Below are positions 34,520 through 43,138 of a stretch of DNA of 64,000 bases, piece by piece; the first letter of the stretch is position 1; each line of letters opens with the position of its first letter. The DNA comes from Arthrobacter sp. S39 (lineage in GTDB: Bacteria > Actinomycetota > Actinomycetes > Actinomycetales > Micrococcaceae): the NCBI RefSeq assembly GCF_004320525.1, contig NZ_SIHX01000009.1, forward strand, positions 62,001 through 126,000. The letters run 5' to 3'. The notes beneath the pieces were generated by a model, which was not told the DNA's origin, made no database searches, and was given only the letters and a program-made list of their open reading frames with translations. Made by a program: the position numbers and the translations under genes.

Positions 34520-34846
34520 GTAGTCAAAGGTCTTTCAGGCGGTATCCGTGCGGATATCGGCCCCCGATGCCGGTTGGCTCAAGGGTTTCGCCGAAGAAAA
34601 GTCAGGTGATCAACCGTGCTGCTGCCCAATTCAGGGCGGCGGCTGGGACCAAATGGAACGCGTTCATCGACGCAGGATGTGCCTCTCACATGAAAAAACC
34701 CGCTTCCCAAATAAAGGGACAAGCGGGCATCACTGCACATCAAGTTCCACCAGTCTAGCATCCCCGCGCGTCGGGCCCCGCCTTGAGCCCCCGGCGGTGC
34801 GGCGAAGACGTTGCCAGCGGGTGCCCTCCAGGAGCAGGCTTGAGGC
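34520..34846. other. Leader region of the DEAD-box helicase gene
   Basis: No supported protein gene other than a possible leader peptide. It holds a TAGACT -10-like box (minus, 34757-34752), a classical terminator (34693-34727) pointing at the helicase, then about 170 bases before the helicase ATG. A minus-strand leader ORF beginning MCSDARLSLYLGSGFF crosses the terminator. Confidence 0.55.
34693..34727 (-). terminator. Intrinsic terminator upstream of DEAD-box helicase (attenuator candidate)
   Basis: On the minus strand CCCGCTT-GT-CCC-TTTATTT-GGG-AAGCGGG is followed by TTTTTT. The only minus-strand gene it can control directly is the helicase, whose ATG is 174 bases further on. A TAGACT box 25-30 bases upstream would give a terminated RNA of about 50 bases. 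Confidence 0.75.
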
Positions 34847-35572
34847 ATGACGCAACAGGGTGAGGACCACCACCACATAACGGACGACGGCGGCACCCGG
34901 CTCACGGACGGACCCCGCCAAAGTGCCGCTGACGCCTGGGACGAAAGGTACCGCAGCAAGCCCAAGCTCTGGAGCGGCAAACCCAACCAGCAACTCGTCC
35001 GCGAAGGTGGCGGGCTTCGGCCGGGCAAGGCCCTGGACCTGGGCTGCGGCGAAGGTGCCGACGCCATCTGGCTCGCCCAGCAGGGCTGGACCGTCACCGC
35101 CGTCGACGTTTCCGCCGTCGCACTCGAACGTGCCGCCACGCACGAAAAAGACGCCCTGGAACGCGAAAGCGTGCACGCCGAAGGACCCGGCGAAATTCCC
35201 AGCCGCATCCACTGGGAACAGTGCGACCTGGCGGAATGGCAGCCGGAGGGAACGTACGACCTCGTGTCCTCCCAGTTCCTGCATTCGCCGCAGTTTGCGT
35301 GGCAGGGGCCGCTGCGGGCTGCGGCCGGCGCCGTCAAGCCGGGCGGAACGCTGCTGATTGTGGGCCATCACCCTGACCGGCTGCCGCCGTGGGGCAACCA
35401 CACAGCGGCGGAGATGTTCTACACCCCGGCGCAGCTGGTACAGGAACTCGGCCTGGACTCGCCGGAATGGCAGGTGGAGGTCAAAACCACGCGCGAGCGG
35501 GTGACCGCAGGACCCGACGGCCGGGAAGCCATGATCGGCGATACCGTTCTCCGGGCCACCCGGCTGGCGTGA
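34847..35572 (+). CDS. Class I SAM-dependent methyltransferase
   Basis: 241 residues. Motif I ALDLGCGEGADAIWLAQQGW, motif II TAVDVSAVALERAA, then the YDLVSSQFLHSP post-motif. It resembles TehB/thiopurine-type small-molecule methyltransferases; substrate unknown. Convergent with the MFS gene, ends two bases before it. Confidence 0.88.
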   Translation: MTQQGEDHHHITDDGGTRLTDGPRQSAADAWDERYRSKPKLWSGKPNQQLVREGGGLRPGKALDLGCGEGADAIWLAQQGWTVTAVDVSAVALERAATHEKDALERESVHAEGPGEIPSRIHWEQCDLAEWQPEGTYDLVSSQFLHSPQFAWQGPLRAAAGAVKPGGTLLIVGHHPDRLPPWGNHTAAEMFYTPAQLVQELGLDSPEWQVEVKTTRERVTAGPDGREAMIGDTVLRATRLA

Positions 35573-35573
35573 G

Positions 35574-36974
35574 TTAGCGCGTAACCCGCGGCGCCACGGC
35601 GACCGCGGCTGCCGCGACCACCGCGGCGAGGGCGAAGACGCCGCTGAAGGATCCCGCCGTCGTCGTAAATGCCGCGAACACGATGGCCGTGGAGGCCAGC
35701 GCCAGCGCGCCGCCCAGCGAGTCGGAGATGGACATCGCGGAGCTGTTGAAGCCCTCGTTGTCCTTGGTGGACAGCGCCAGCGTCATGACGCTGAGCCGCG
35801 GGTACAGCAGCCCCATGCCGCCGCCGGCGAAGATCCAGCCGGCAATGGCGACGGCGGCAGGCCAGTTCAGTGCCGTGGTGGCCAACGCGAGGGCGATGGC
35901 GGCAAACACCAGCACCGAGCCGATGCGCACCGCCGCACGGTGGTCGAGCCGGGCGCCGAGCCGGCCCTGGATGGCCGATGCACCGGCCCACGCCAGCGCG
36001 CCGCCCGTGAGGGTGAGGCCGGCGAAGGTGGGCGAGAACGCGTACTGCTCGATCAGCAGGTAGGGCAGGTACACCTCGGCACCGAAGAACGCCGCCGAGG
36101 CCAGGCCGCGCGTCAGGATCACGCTGGGAAGGCCGCGCCTGGCGGTCAGGGTTCCCCGCGGCACCAGCGGCCGGACAGCCAGCAAAGCAACCGCGACGGC
36201 GGCGACCGCTAGAAGGGCAGGGGCCGCCGGGATGCCGCCGATCCGGACTTCCGCGGACAGGTTAAGTGCCAGCACAGCCAGGGCGGCGAGCGCGGCCCAG
36301 GCCAGGCGGCCCACGGCCCAAGGAGGGAGTGCCGTCTCCTGGGGCTGCCGGTCCACGCCGCGGAGTACCGGAACGATCATCACCAGGGCGGGCACCACCA
36401 GGCCCACGACGCCCAGGAACACCCAGTGCCAGCTCAGGACCTGGGCCACGAGGCCGGCCGCGAACGGGCCCACCAGGGACGGGATCACCCAGGCGGCGGC
36501 GAACGCGGCGAAGATCTTGGGGTGCAGGACCCCCGGGTAGACCCGGGCGACCACCACGTAGAGCGCCACAGTCATGGCGCCGCCGCCGAGCCCCTGCACC
36601 AGGCGCCCGGCCACGAGCGCGGGCATCGACGCCGCGGTCCCGGCAATCAGCAGGCCCAGGACGAACAGTGCAACGGAAGCGTAGAGCGGGGCGGCCGGGC
36701 CGCGCCGGTCGGACCAGTTCCCCGCCGCCACCATGCCGATCACCCCAGTGGCCAGCGGCCCGGCGAAGGCCAGCGCATACAGGCTTGCCCCGTCCAGGTC
36801 CCGGCTGACCACCGGCATGATGGTGGTCACCGCCAGCGACTCGAACGCTGCCAGGAACACCAGGGCGCACGCGCCGATGGTCACCCACAGGTAGGGCCGC
36901 TGCAGGATCCCTGCGGCGGGGTGGGTGGCTGGGAGGGTTGAATCGCGCACGGTAACGGCCTGGTCAGATGTCAT
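35574..36974 (-). CDS. MFS drug-efflux-type transporter, probable SoxR target
   Basis: 466 residues with 12-14 membrane segments. Motif A-like GNWSDRRG between TM2 and TM3 and ALVAGRLVQGLGGGAM are typical of drug:H+ antiporters. It is divergent from soxR. The promoter overlaps an 18-base SoxR box, with a 19-base spacer, so the pump is probably induced by redox-cycling compounds. -10 to ATG is 7 bases, so the mRNA is probably leaderless. Confidence 0.92.
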   Translation of the reverse strand: MTSDQAVTVRDSTLPATHPAAGILQRPYLWVTIGACALVFLAAFESLAVTTIMPVVSRDLDGASLYALAFAGPLATGVIGMVAAGNWSDRRGPAAPLYASVALFVLGLLIAGTAASMPALVAGRLVQGLGGGAMTVALYVVVARVYPGVLHPKIFAAFAAAWVIPSLVGPFAAGLVAQVLSWHWVFLGVVGLVVPALVMIVPVLRGVDRQPQETALPPWAVGRLAWAALAALAVLALNLSAEVRIGGIPAAPALLAVAAVAVALLAVRPLVPRGTLTARRGLPSVILTRGLASAAFFGAEVYLPYLLIEQYAFSPTFAGLTLTGGALAWAGASAIQGRLGARLDHRAAVRIGSVLVFAAIALALATTALNWPAAVAIAGWIFAGGGMGLLYPRLSVMTLALSTKDNEGFNSSAMSISDSLGGALALASTAIVFAAFTTTAGSFSGVFALAAVVAAAAVAVAPRVTR

Positions 36975-36981
36975 GGACGCT

Positions 36982-37012
36982 AACCTAGGACCTCAACTAA
37001 GGTTGAGGTCAA
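36982..37012 (-). promoter_or_regulatory. SoxR box and 19-bp-spacer promoter of MFS gene
   Basis: CCTCAACTAAGGTTGAGG (36991-37008) matches the enterobacterial soxS box CCTCAAGTTAACTTGAGG. On the minus strand TTGACC (37012-37007) and TAGGTT (36987-36982) are exactly 19 bases apart with the box between them, the over-long spacer typical of MerR-family activation. Confidence 0.85.
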
Positions 37013-37082
37013 GGCGTGCGGCCGGCTGGCGGAGCGGACAGGACCCCCGGCCCGGAACGCCGCTGATCCAACAGGGGGAAGC

Positions 37083-37580
37083 ATGCCACAGGTAGCAGGC
37101 GGGACGCACCATGTCCTGAGCATCGGCGAGTTATCCGACCGCAGTGGGGTGGCGCCGTCGGCCCTTCATTTCTACGAACGCAACGGGCTCATCTCCTCCG
37201 GGCGCACCTCCGGCAACCAGCGACGCTACCGCCGGGATGCGCTGCGGCGTGTGGCGTTCATCCGGGTGTCGCAGCGTGTGGGCATTCCGCTGAAGGACAT
37301 CCGCGCAGCCCTCGAGTCCCTGCCGGAAGGGCGCACCCCCACCAAGCGGGACTGGTCGCGGCTGTCCCGGCTGTGGCGCAGCGAACTGGACGCCCGGATC
37401 GAGGCATTGGAGCACCTCCGGCGCGACCTCGACGGCTGCATCGGCTGCGGCTGCCTGAGCCTGAAGGCCTGCCGGCTGCAGAACCCGGAGGATGCCTTGG
37501 GCGACGGCGGCACTGGCGCCCGCCGCTGGGAAGCCGGAGGCAGCCGGGCGGCAGGCCCCGGCGACCAAAGCGGCAGCTAA
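37083..37580 (+). CDS. soxR: Redox-sensitive MerR-family activator SoxR
   Basis: 165 residues. MerR HTH (SIGELSDRSGVAPSALHFYERNGLI), dimerisation helix, then CIGCGCLSLKAC: Cys119, Cys122, Cys124, Cys130, the CX2CXCX5C ligands of the [2Fe-2S] cluster. Oxidation of the cluster by redox-active compounds switches it on. GGGGGAAG lies just before the ATG. Its target seems to be the divergent MFS pump. A Gly-rich tail follows the cluster. Confidence 0.96.
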   Translation: MPQVAGGTHHVLSIGELSDRSGVAPSALHFYERNGLISSGRTSGNQRRYRRDALRRVAFIRVSQRVGIPLKDIRAALESLPEGRTPTKRDWSRLSRLWRSELDARIEALEHLRRDLDGCIGCGCLSLKACRLQNPEDALGDGGTGARRWEAGGSRAAGPGDQSGS

Positions 37581-38608
37581 CCGCCGAGCTGCAGGCCCAC
37601 CGCAGGCACAACGGCGCCGGTGGTGGTCGAGTCCGGATTCAGCATCCAGCCCACGCGCTTGACGCTGCTGAGCATCACCACGCTCTCCACCAGCTCGATC
37701 CCGGGGATACGCTGCTGCAGCGCGAGCTCCTGGGTGAGGACGTCGGCCACGGACTGCAGCCACATGATGATCACGAAGTTGGTCCGCCCGGTGGTGGAGG
37801 CGGCAAGGCGGACGTTGCGGAACCCGCGGATCTCGGCGGCCGCGGCATCGTGCTGGCCGGCCGGAACATTGGCGAACCACTGGCAGGTGACCGGATAGCC
37901 GGAGAACTTCTGTGCCACCTCGCAGCGGAACGACAGCACGTGGCTGGCCAGCACCCGGTTCAGCTGCCGCTGCACGGTGGCGGGGTGCCGGCCCAGGGCG
38001 CGGGCGATGTCCGCCGCCGTCGCCCTGCCGTCCCGGGCCAGGAACGGCAACAGGTCACGGTGGCTGGCGGGCAGCGGCTCGTGCGATGACGACGGCGGTG
38101 CGGAGCCGGCCGCCTCCGGGCCGGCCTTGGCGCGCAGCGCGGCGACCTGGCCGCGGTCCAGCACGTTGAGCCGCCAGGAGTACGCCCCGGTGTGCAGCCG
38201 GGTGCACAGCGCTGTCTGGTATTTCACCAGCCCGTCGATGTCCTTGAGCTTTGATGCGACGGCGGTGCCGAATTCCTCCAGGGAGGCCGTAATCGCCGTC
38301 AGCATCAGGTCGCGGTTGCTGGCCGCCTCGTCCACCGTGACGATTTCCGGGACGGCCGCCAGCGCCTCCGTCACATCATCACGGCGGTGCATCTCGCATT
38401 CCACGTCCACGAACGCCAGGCACATCTGCTGCGGATCGCCCATGAGGTGCGCCGTGACCCAGGAGGCCCCGGCAGCCCGCAGCCGCTCCCAGCGGGCCGC
38501 GAGCGTGGTGGCGTGGACGCCCAGCACCTCGGCGGCATCCGCCCAGCTCAGCCGCGGCGCAATCTGCAGCGCGTTGATGAGGGCAAGATCCTCTTCAGTC
38601 AGCTCCAC
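37577..38608 (-). CDS. Lrp/AsnC-type regulator with two HTH-RAM halves
   Basis: 343 residues from a GTG at 38608, behind AGGAGAGG; the frame opens at 38632. Two copies of the family fold: HTH 1 LTEEDLALINALQIAPRLSWADAAEVLGV, HTH 2 DLLPFLARDGRATAADIARALGRHPATVQRQL, each followed by a ligand-binding RAM-like half. Divergent from an amidohydrolase-MHS transporter pair that it probably controls. Overlaps soxR's stop by four bases. Confidence 0.88.
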   Translation of the reverse strand: MELTEEDLALINALQIAPRLSWADAAEVLGVHATTLAARWERLRAAGASWVTAHLMGDPQQMCLAFVDVECEMHRRDDVTEALAAVPEIVTVDEAASNRDLMLTAITASLEEFGTAVASKLKDIDGLVKYQTALCTRLHTGAYSWRLNVLDRGQVAALRAKAGPEAAGSAPPSSSHEPLPASHRDLLPFLARDGRATAADIARALGRHPATVQRQLNRVLASHVLSFRCEVAQKFSGYPVTCQWFANVPAGQHDAAAAEIRGFRNVRLAASTTGRTNFVIIMWLQSVADVLTQELALQQRIPGIELVESVVMLSSVKRVGWMLNPDSTTTGAVVPAVGLQLGG

Positions 38609-38638
38609 GTCAGCCCCTCTCCTAGAATGCACGAATCC

Positions 38639-38652
38639 AGCTAAATATAGCT
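38639..38652. promoter_or_regulatory. AT-rich palindrome upstream of Lrp-like gene
   Basis: AGCTA-AATA-TAGCT in the divergent region, overlapping a TATATT -10-like box on the minus strand. AT-rich imperfect palindromes are typical Lrp/AsnC sites, so autoregulation is likely. Confidence 0.5.
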
Positions 38653-38743
38653 TCGTTATGCATTTTTCCAGCGGTTTTCCTCGGTGTGAAGCAAGTCACG
38701 CCAGACTGGTGGCAGCAACACGACCCCTGCACAAGGAGAACAG

Positions 38744-39979
38744 ATGCCGATCGCCACCGACGCCCGCGAACTCCAGCCTGACCTTGCCCGTTTCCGCCAT
38801 TCCATGCACCAGGAACCCGAAATCGGGCTGGACCTGCCCCGTACGCAGGAGAAGGTGCTCCAGGCCCTGGACGGCCTGCCCTACGAAATCACCCTGGGCA
38901 AGGACACCACGTCGGTCACGGCGGTACTCCGCGGCACCCGCACTCCCGCTTCGGCAGACCGGCCCGCCGTCCTGCTCCGCGCCGACATGGACGGTCTTCC
39001 GGTGCAGGAGAAGACCGGCGTCGACTACACCTCCAGGATCGACGGCGCCATGCACGCCTGCGGCCACGACCTCCACACCGCCATGCTCACCGGCGCTGCT
39101 ACCCTGCTGGCCGAACGCCGGCACCAGTTGGCCGGGGACGTCGTCCTGATGTTCCAGCCCGGCGAAGAGGGCTTCGACGGCGCCAGCTACATGATCCGCG
39201 AAGGCGTGCTGGATGCCCCGGGCCGCCGCGTTGACGCCGCCTACGGGATGCACGTGTTCTCCGCGCTCGAACCCCACGGCACCTTCTGCACCAAGCCCGG
39301 CGTCATGCTCAGTTCCTCCGACGGCCTCGTGGTCACCGTCCTCGGCGCCGGCGGGCACGGCTCGGCCCCGCATTCGGCCAAGGACCCGGTAACCGCCGCC
39401 GCCGAGATGGTCACTGCGCTGCAGGTGATGGTCACGCGCCAGTTCAACATGTTCGATCCGGTGGTCCTCTCCGTCGGCGTCCTGCAGGCCGGCACCAAGC
39501 GCAACGTCATCCCGGAGACGGCCCGGATCGAAGCCACCATCCGTACCTTCTCCGAAGCGTCCCGGCAGAAAATGATGGCCGCCATCCCCCAGTTGCTGCG
39601 CGGCATCGCCTCGGCGCACGGGCTGGAGGTCGACGTCGAATACCTCGAGGAGTACCCGCTGACCATCACCGACGAGGACGAGACCCACACCGCCGAAAAC
39701 GTCATCGCCGGCCTGTTCGGCGAATCTCGGCTCTCCCGCTGGGCCACACCGCTGAGCGGCTCGGAGGACTTCTCCCGCGTCCTGGCCGAGGTCCCGGGAA
39801 CGTTTGTCGGGCTGAGCGCCGTCCCCCGCGGCACCGACCACGCCACGTCACCGTTCAACCACTCCCCGTACGCATCGTTCGACGACGGCGTGCTGGCTGA
39901 CGGGGCCGCCCTCTACGCGGAACTCGCCATAGCCCGCATCGCGGCGCTGGCGGCAGCACCGCCGTCGGCCGCCTCCTGA
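38744..39979 (+). CDS. M20-family N-acyl-amino-acid amidohydrolase
   Basis: 411 residues. Metal ligands: Cys/His in AMHACGHDLHTAM, Glu in MFQPGEEGFDGA, His of GMHVF, with LRADMDGLP at the start and PLSGSEDFS near the end. Amidohydrolase/hippurate-hydrolase type that releases an amino acid from an N-acyl or conjugated amine. AAGGAGAACAG precedes the ATG. Next gene, 51 bases on, is a transporter for a related compound. Confidence 0.92.
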   Translation: MPIATDARELQPDLARFRHSMHQEPEIGLDLPRTQEKVLQALDGLPYEITLGKDTTSVTAVLRGTRTPASADRPAVLLRADMDGLPVQEKTGVDYTSRIDGAMHACGHDLHTAMLTGAATLLAERRHQLAGDVVLMFQPGEEGFDGASYMIREGVLDAPGRRVDAAYGMHVFSALEPHGTFCTKPGVMLSSSDGLVVTVLGAGGHGSAPHSAKDPVTAAAEMVTALQVMVTRQFNMFDPVVLSVGVLQAGTKRNVIPETARIEATIRTFSEASRQKMMAAIPQLLRGIASAHGLEVDVEYLEEYPLTITDEDETHTAENVIAGLFGESRLSRWATPLSGSEDFSRVLAEVPGTFVGLSAVPRGTDHATSPFNHSPYASFDDGVLADGAALYAELAIARIAALAAAPPSAAS

Positions 39980-40030
39980 CCGGCACTGCCCAAGCGCACC
40001 TCCTGACCCGCCCTTTCCAGGAAGAGAACC

Positions 40031-41320
40031 ATGACCACAACAGCTAACCTCCACCGCGCAGACTCCAGGTCCATGCGGAAAACCATTGTCGGCACCGGCA
40101 TCGGCAACGCCGTGGAATGGTACGACTGGGCCATCTACGCAACGTTCACGCCCTTCATCGCCAGCCAGCTCTTCAGCAAGGCGGATCCGGCGTCGGCCGT
40201 CCTGTCCACCCTGGCGATCTTCGCCGTCGGCTTCGTTGCCCGCCCGTTCGGCGGCTTCCTGTTCGGCTGGATCGGCGACCGCGTGGGCCGGAAGACCTCC
40301 ATGACGCTGGCCGTGGGGCTGGCATCGCTGGGCAGCCTCATGATCGGCATCGCGCCCACTTTTGCCAGCGTCGGCGCCTGGGCTTCACTCATGCTGCTCG
40401 TGGCACGGCTGGTCCAGGGCCTGGCCCACGGCGGGGAACTCCCGTCGTCGCAGACGTACCTTTCCGAGATGGCACCGAAGGAAAAGCGCGGCTTCTGGGC
40501 CACCCTGATCTACACCTCCGGCACTGTGGGCATCCTCTTCGGCACGCTGCTGGGCGCGGTCCTGAACATGGTCCTCAGCACCGAGGTGATGAACGCCTGG
40601 GGCTGGCGCATCCCGTTCCTGATCGGCGCGGCCCTGGGGCTGTACGCCCTGATCATGCGGTCCCGACTGCACGAGACGGAAGCCTTTGAAGGCGAGGCTG
40701 CCGCCGAGAAGCGCGCCCCGATCTGGCCTCAGATTGTCCGGCACCGCAAGCAGGCCCTCCAGGTCATCGGCCTGACCGTCGGGCTCACGGTGATCTACTA
40801 CATCTGGGGCGTGGTGGCCCCCAGCTACGCCACCACCGCGCTGAAAATCGACCGCGGCGAAGCCCTGTGGGCAGGCGTCATCGGGAACATTGTGTTCATC
40901 GCCGCGCTGCCGTTCTGGGGCAAGCTCTCGGACCGGATCGGCCGCAAGAAGGTGCTGTGGGCCGGGGCTATTGGATCCGCCGTGATGCACTTCCCCATGA
41001 CCTGGCTGTTGAAGGATTCGGCCTGGCAGCTTGCGGTGGCCATGTCCGTGATGCTCATCTTCATCGCCGCCAGCGCCGCGATTGTGCCGGCCGTCTACGC
41101 CGAACTGTTCCCCACCAGCATCCGGACCGTGGGCGTGGGCGTTCCGTACTCCATCTGCGTCGCGGTGTTTGGCGGTACCGCTCCGTATCTGCAGCAGTGG
41201 CTGGGCACGTCACTGCAGATGCCCGGCCTGTTCAACATCTATGCCGTCCTGCTCCTGGCCATCAGCGCGGCGTTCGTCTTCACACTCCCCGAGACGAAAG
41301 GCAAGGACCTGACGCACTAG
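40031..41320 (+). CDS. MFS transporter, metabolite:H+ symporter (MHS) family
   Basis: 429 residues, 12 membrane segments. GIGNAVEWYDWAIYATF at TM1, GWIGDRVGRKTSM between TM2-TM3 and FSKADPASAVLSTLAIFAVGFVARPFGG are MHS hallmarks (KgtP, ProP-like). It likely imports the amidohydrolase substrate. GGAAGAG lies upstream of the ATG. Confidence 0.92.
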   Translation: MTTTANLHRADSRSMRKTIVGTGIGNAVEWYDWAIYATFTPFIASQLFSKADPASAVLSTLAIFAVGFVARPFGGFLFGWIGDRVGRKTSMTLAVGLASLGSLMIGIAPTFASVGAWASLMLLVARLVQGLAHGGELPSSQTYLSEMAPKEKRGFWATLIYTSGTVGILFGTLLGAVLNMVLSTEVMNAWGWRIPFLIGAALGLYALIMRSRLHETEAFEGEAAAEKRAPIWPQIVRHRKQALQVIGLTVGLTVIYYIWGVVAPSYATTALKIDRGEALWAGVIGNIVFIAALPFWGKLSDRIGRKKVLWAGAIGSAVMHFPMTWLLKDSAWQLAVAMSVMLIFIAASAAIVPAVYAELFPTSIRTVGVGVPYSICVAVFGGTAPYLQQWLGTSLQMPGLFNIYAVLLLAISAAFVFTLPETKGKDLTH

Positions 41321-41335
41321 GGCCCAACTGGCGGC

Positions 41336-42625
41336 TCAGCCGCCGATAAAACGGCTCCGGCCCGCACGGTAGCCAAACACCGCAGCCAGCACGCCGATCA
41401 CCAGGAAAAGCACTCCCGCGGCCGTGAAGGATCCGGTGGCCTGGTGCAACTGGCCCACCATCAGGGTCCCCGTGGACCCCAGCCCGTAGCCGACGCCCTG
41501 CATCATCCCGGACAGGTGCGCGGCGGTGTGGCCGTCCCGGGTCCGCAGCATGATCATGGTCAGCGCCACGGCGGTGAGGCTCCCCTGCCCCAGCCCCAGC
41601 AGCCCGGTCCACACCCAGATGACGTCGAGCGGGCCGAAGATGCTCAGCGCGAACCCGCCGCCGGTCATGAGCGCCACCACCGTGTTGATGGCCCTCTGGT
41701 CACGGAACCTCGCGGCTAGCGCGGGCGCGAACAGGGAACCGAGCATCTGCAGCCCGATCGACACGGACACCATCAGCCCGGCCGTCCCGCCGTCCACACC
41801 ACGCTCCCGCAGGATCGGCGCCAGCCAGGCGAACACGCTGAAGGACATCATGGCCTGCAGCACCATAAAGGCCGTTACCTGCCAGGCCACCGCCGAGCGC
41901 CACACGTTAACGCCGTCGGAGACGGCCTGGTGCCGGACCGGGCGCTGCCGCAGCGCTACGGGGAGGAACAGCAAAAGTACGACGGCGGCAGGCACCGCCC
42001 AGGACCACAGCGCCGACGTCCACTCCCCCGTCGCCGCGAAGACAGGGTAGGTAAAGCCGGCTCCCAGCGCGGCCGAAGCACAGATAGCCGTGGTGTACAG
42101 CCCGCCCATGAGCCCTAGGCGGTGCGGAAAATCGCGTTTCACCAGCCCTGGCAGCAGGACGTTGCAGAGCGCTATGGCGGCACCGCACGCGGCCGTCCCG
42201 GCCAGGAGCGCGGGCAGGTGGCCTGTCCCCGGGATCAGGCCGCCGGTATCCAGCGGCCGCAGCAGCAGCCCGGCCGTGAGCACCGCCATGGCGCCCAGCA
42301 GGACCCGTTCGGCCCCAAACCGCCGTGCCAGGACCGGCGCGAGCGGAGCAAAGACGCCCAGGAGCGTGACGGGCACGGTGGTCAGGACAACGACGGCCCA
42401 GCCCGGCAGGCCGGCGTCGGACCTGATCTCGGGCAGCACCGCGGCGAAACTGGAGAACACCGTGCGCAGGTTCAGGCCGATCAGCACCAGGCACAGGCCC
42501 AGGTACACCAGCGCGCGTCGGCTGCCCGGGCCGCCCGGAAGCGCGGTGGGGGAAGCGGCGGGAACCTCGTCTATTTCGGCGTCGACCAGGAGGTCCGGCC
42601 CGTCGGCAGGCTTGGGGGCAGTCAC
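41336..42625 (-). CDS. MFS transporter, CynX/NimT-like
   Basis: About 429 residues from GTG 42625 (the frame opens at 42733). 12 membrane segments; LVLIGLNLRTVFSSFAAVLPEI is the CynX-type TM1 and FPHRLGLMGGLYT a family motif. GAGAAT lies 6 bases before the GTG, so leaderless. Substrates in this family are small ions or drugs. Convergent with the MHS gene (15-base gap). Confidence 0.88.
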   Translation of the reverse strand: MTAPKPADGPDLLVDAEIDEVPAASPTALPGGPGSRRALVYLGLCLVLIGLNLRTVFSSFAAVLPEIRSDAGLPGWAVVVLTTVPVTLLGVFAPLAPVLARRFGAERVLLGAMAVLTAGLLLRPLDTGGLIPGTGHLPALLAGTAACGAAIALCNVLLPGLVKRDFPHRLGLMGGLYTTAICASAALGAGFTYPVFAATGEWTSALWSWAVPAAVVLLLFLPVALRQRPVRHQAVSDGVNVWRSAVAWQVTAFMVLQAMMSFSVFAWLAPILRERGVDGGTAGLMVSVSIGLQMLGSLFAPALAARFRDQRAINTVVALMTGGGFALSIFGPLDVIWVWTGLLGLGQGSLTAVALTMIMLRTRDGHTAAHLSGMMQGVGYGLGSTGTLMVGQLHQATGSFTAAGVLFLVIGVLAAVFGYRAGRSRFIGG

Positions 42626-42699
42626 GGGCCTATTCTCGCAGGCTGTCCGCCCGCCCGGCGCCTGGCGGACCGTGGGAACCCGCAGGATTACGCTGAGGC

Positions 42700-43119
42700 A
42701 TGAGCGAACAGCAAACAACCTGGCATGACGCACACAAAGCCACGCTGACCGCAGGTGAAAGGGCCGCGGATGTCATGCGCAACAGCATGGGCAGTTGGCG
42801 GTTCGTCGCGGGATTCATCGCCTTCATGCTGTTGTGGGCGGCACTGAACTCCTGGGTCCTCGCGACACAGGCATGGGACCCGTATCCGTACATCCTCCTC
42901 AACCTGTTCCTGTCCATGCTGGCCGGCCTCCAGGGAGCCATCCTGCTCATCGCAGCAAAACGGCAGGATGCCATCGCCGCGGCCATGGCCCAGCACGACT
43001 ACGACACCAATCTGCAGGCCAAGCCCGAGATCGAACGGCTCACCACCATCAACTTCGAACAACTGGAAATCCTCCGCGAACTTCGCGCCCTGGCGGCCAG
43101 CCAAACCAGCCGGGGCTGA
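42700..43119 (+). CDS. DUF1003 membrane protein
   Basis: 139 residues, two membrane segments (FVAGFIAFMLLWAALNSW and ILLNLFLSMLAGLQGAILLIAA) with KRQDAIAAAMAQHDYDTNLQAKPEIERL, the DUF1003 signature. Charged N- and C-termini. TACGCT lies 5 bases before ATG. Function unknown. Nineteen bases before trmB. Confidence 0.9.
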   Translation: MSEQQTTWHDAHKATLTAGERAADVMRNSMGSWRFVAGFIAFMLLWAALNSWVLATQAWDPYPYILLNLFLSMLAGLQGAILLIAAKRQDAIAAAMAQHDYDTNLQAKPEIERLTTINFEQLEILRELRALAASQTSRG

Positions 43120-43138
43120 TTCCTCTATTCTGGAAGGG

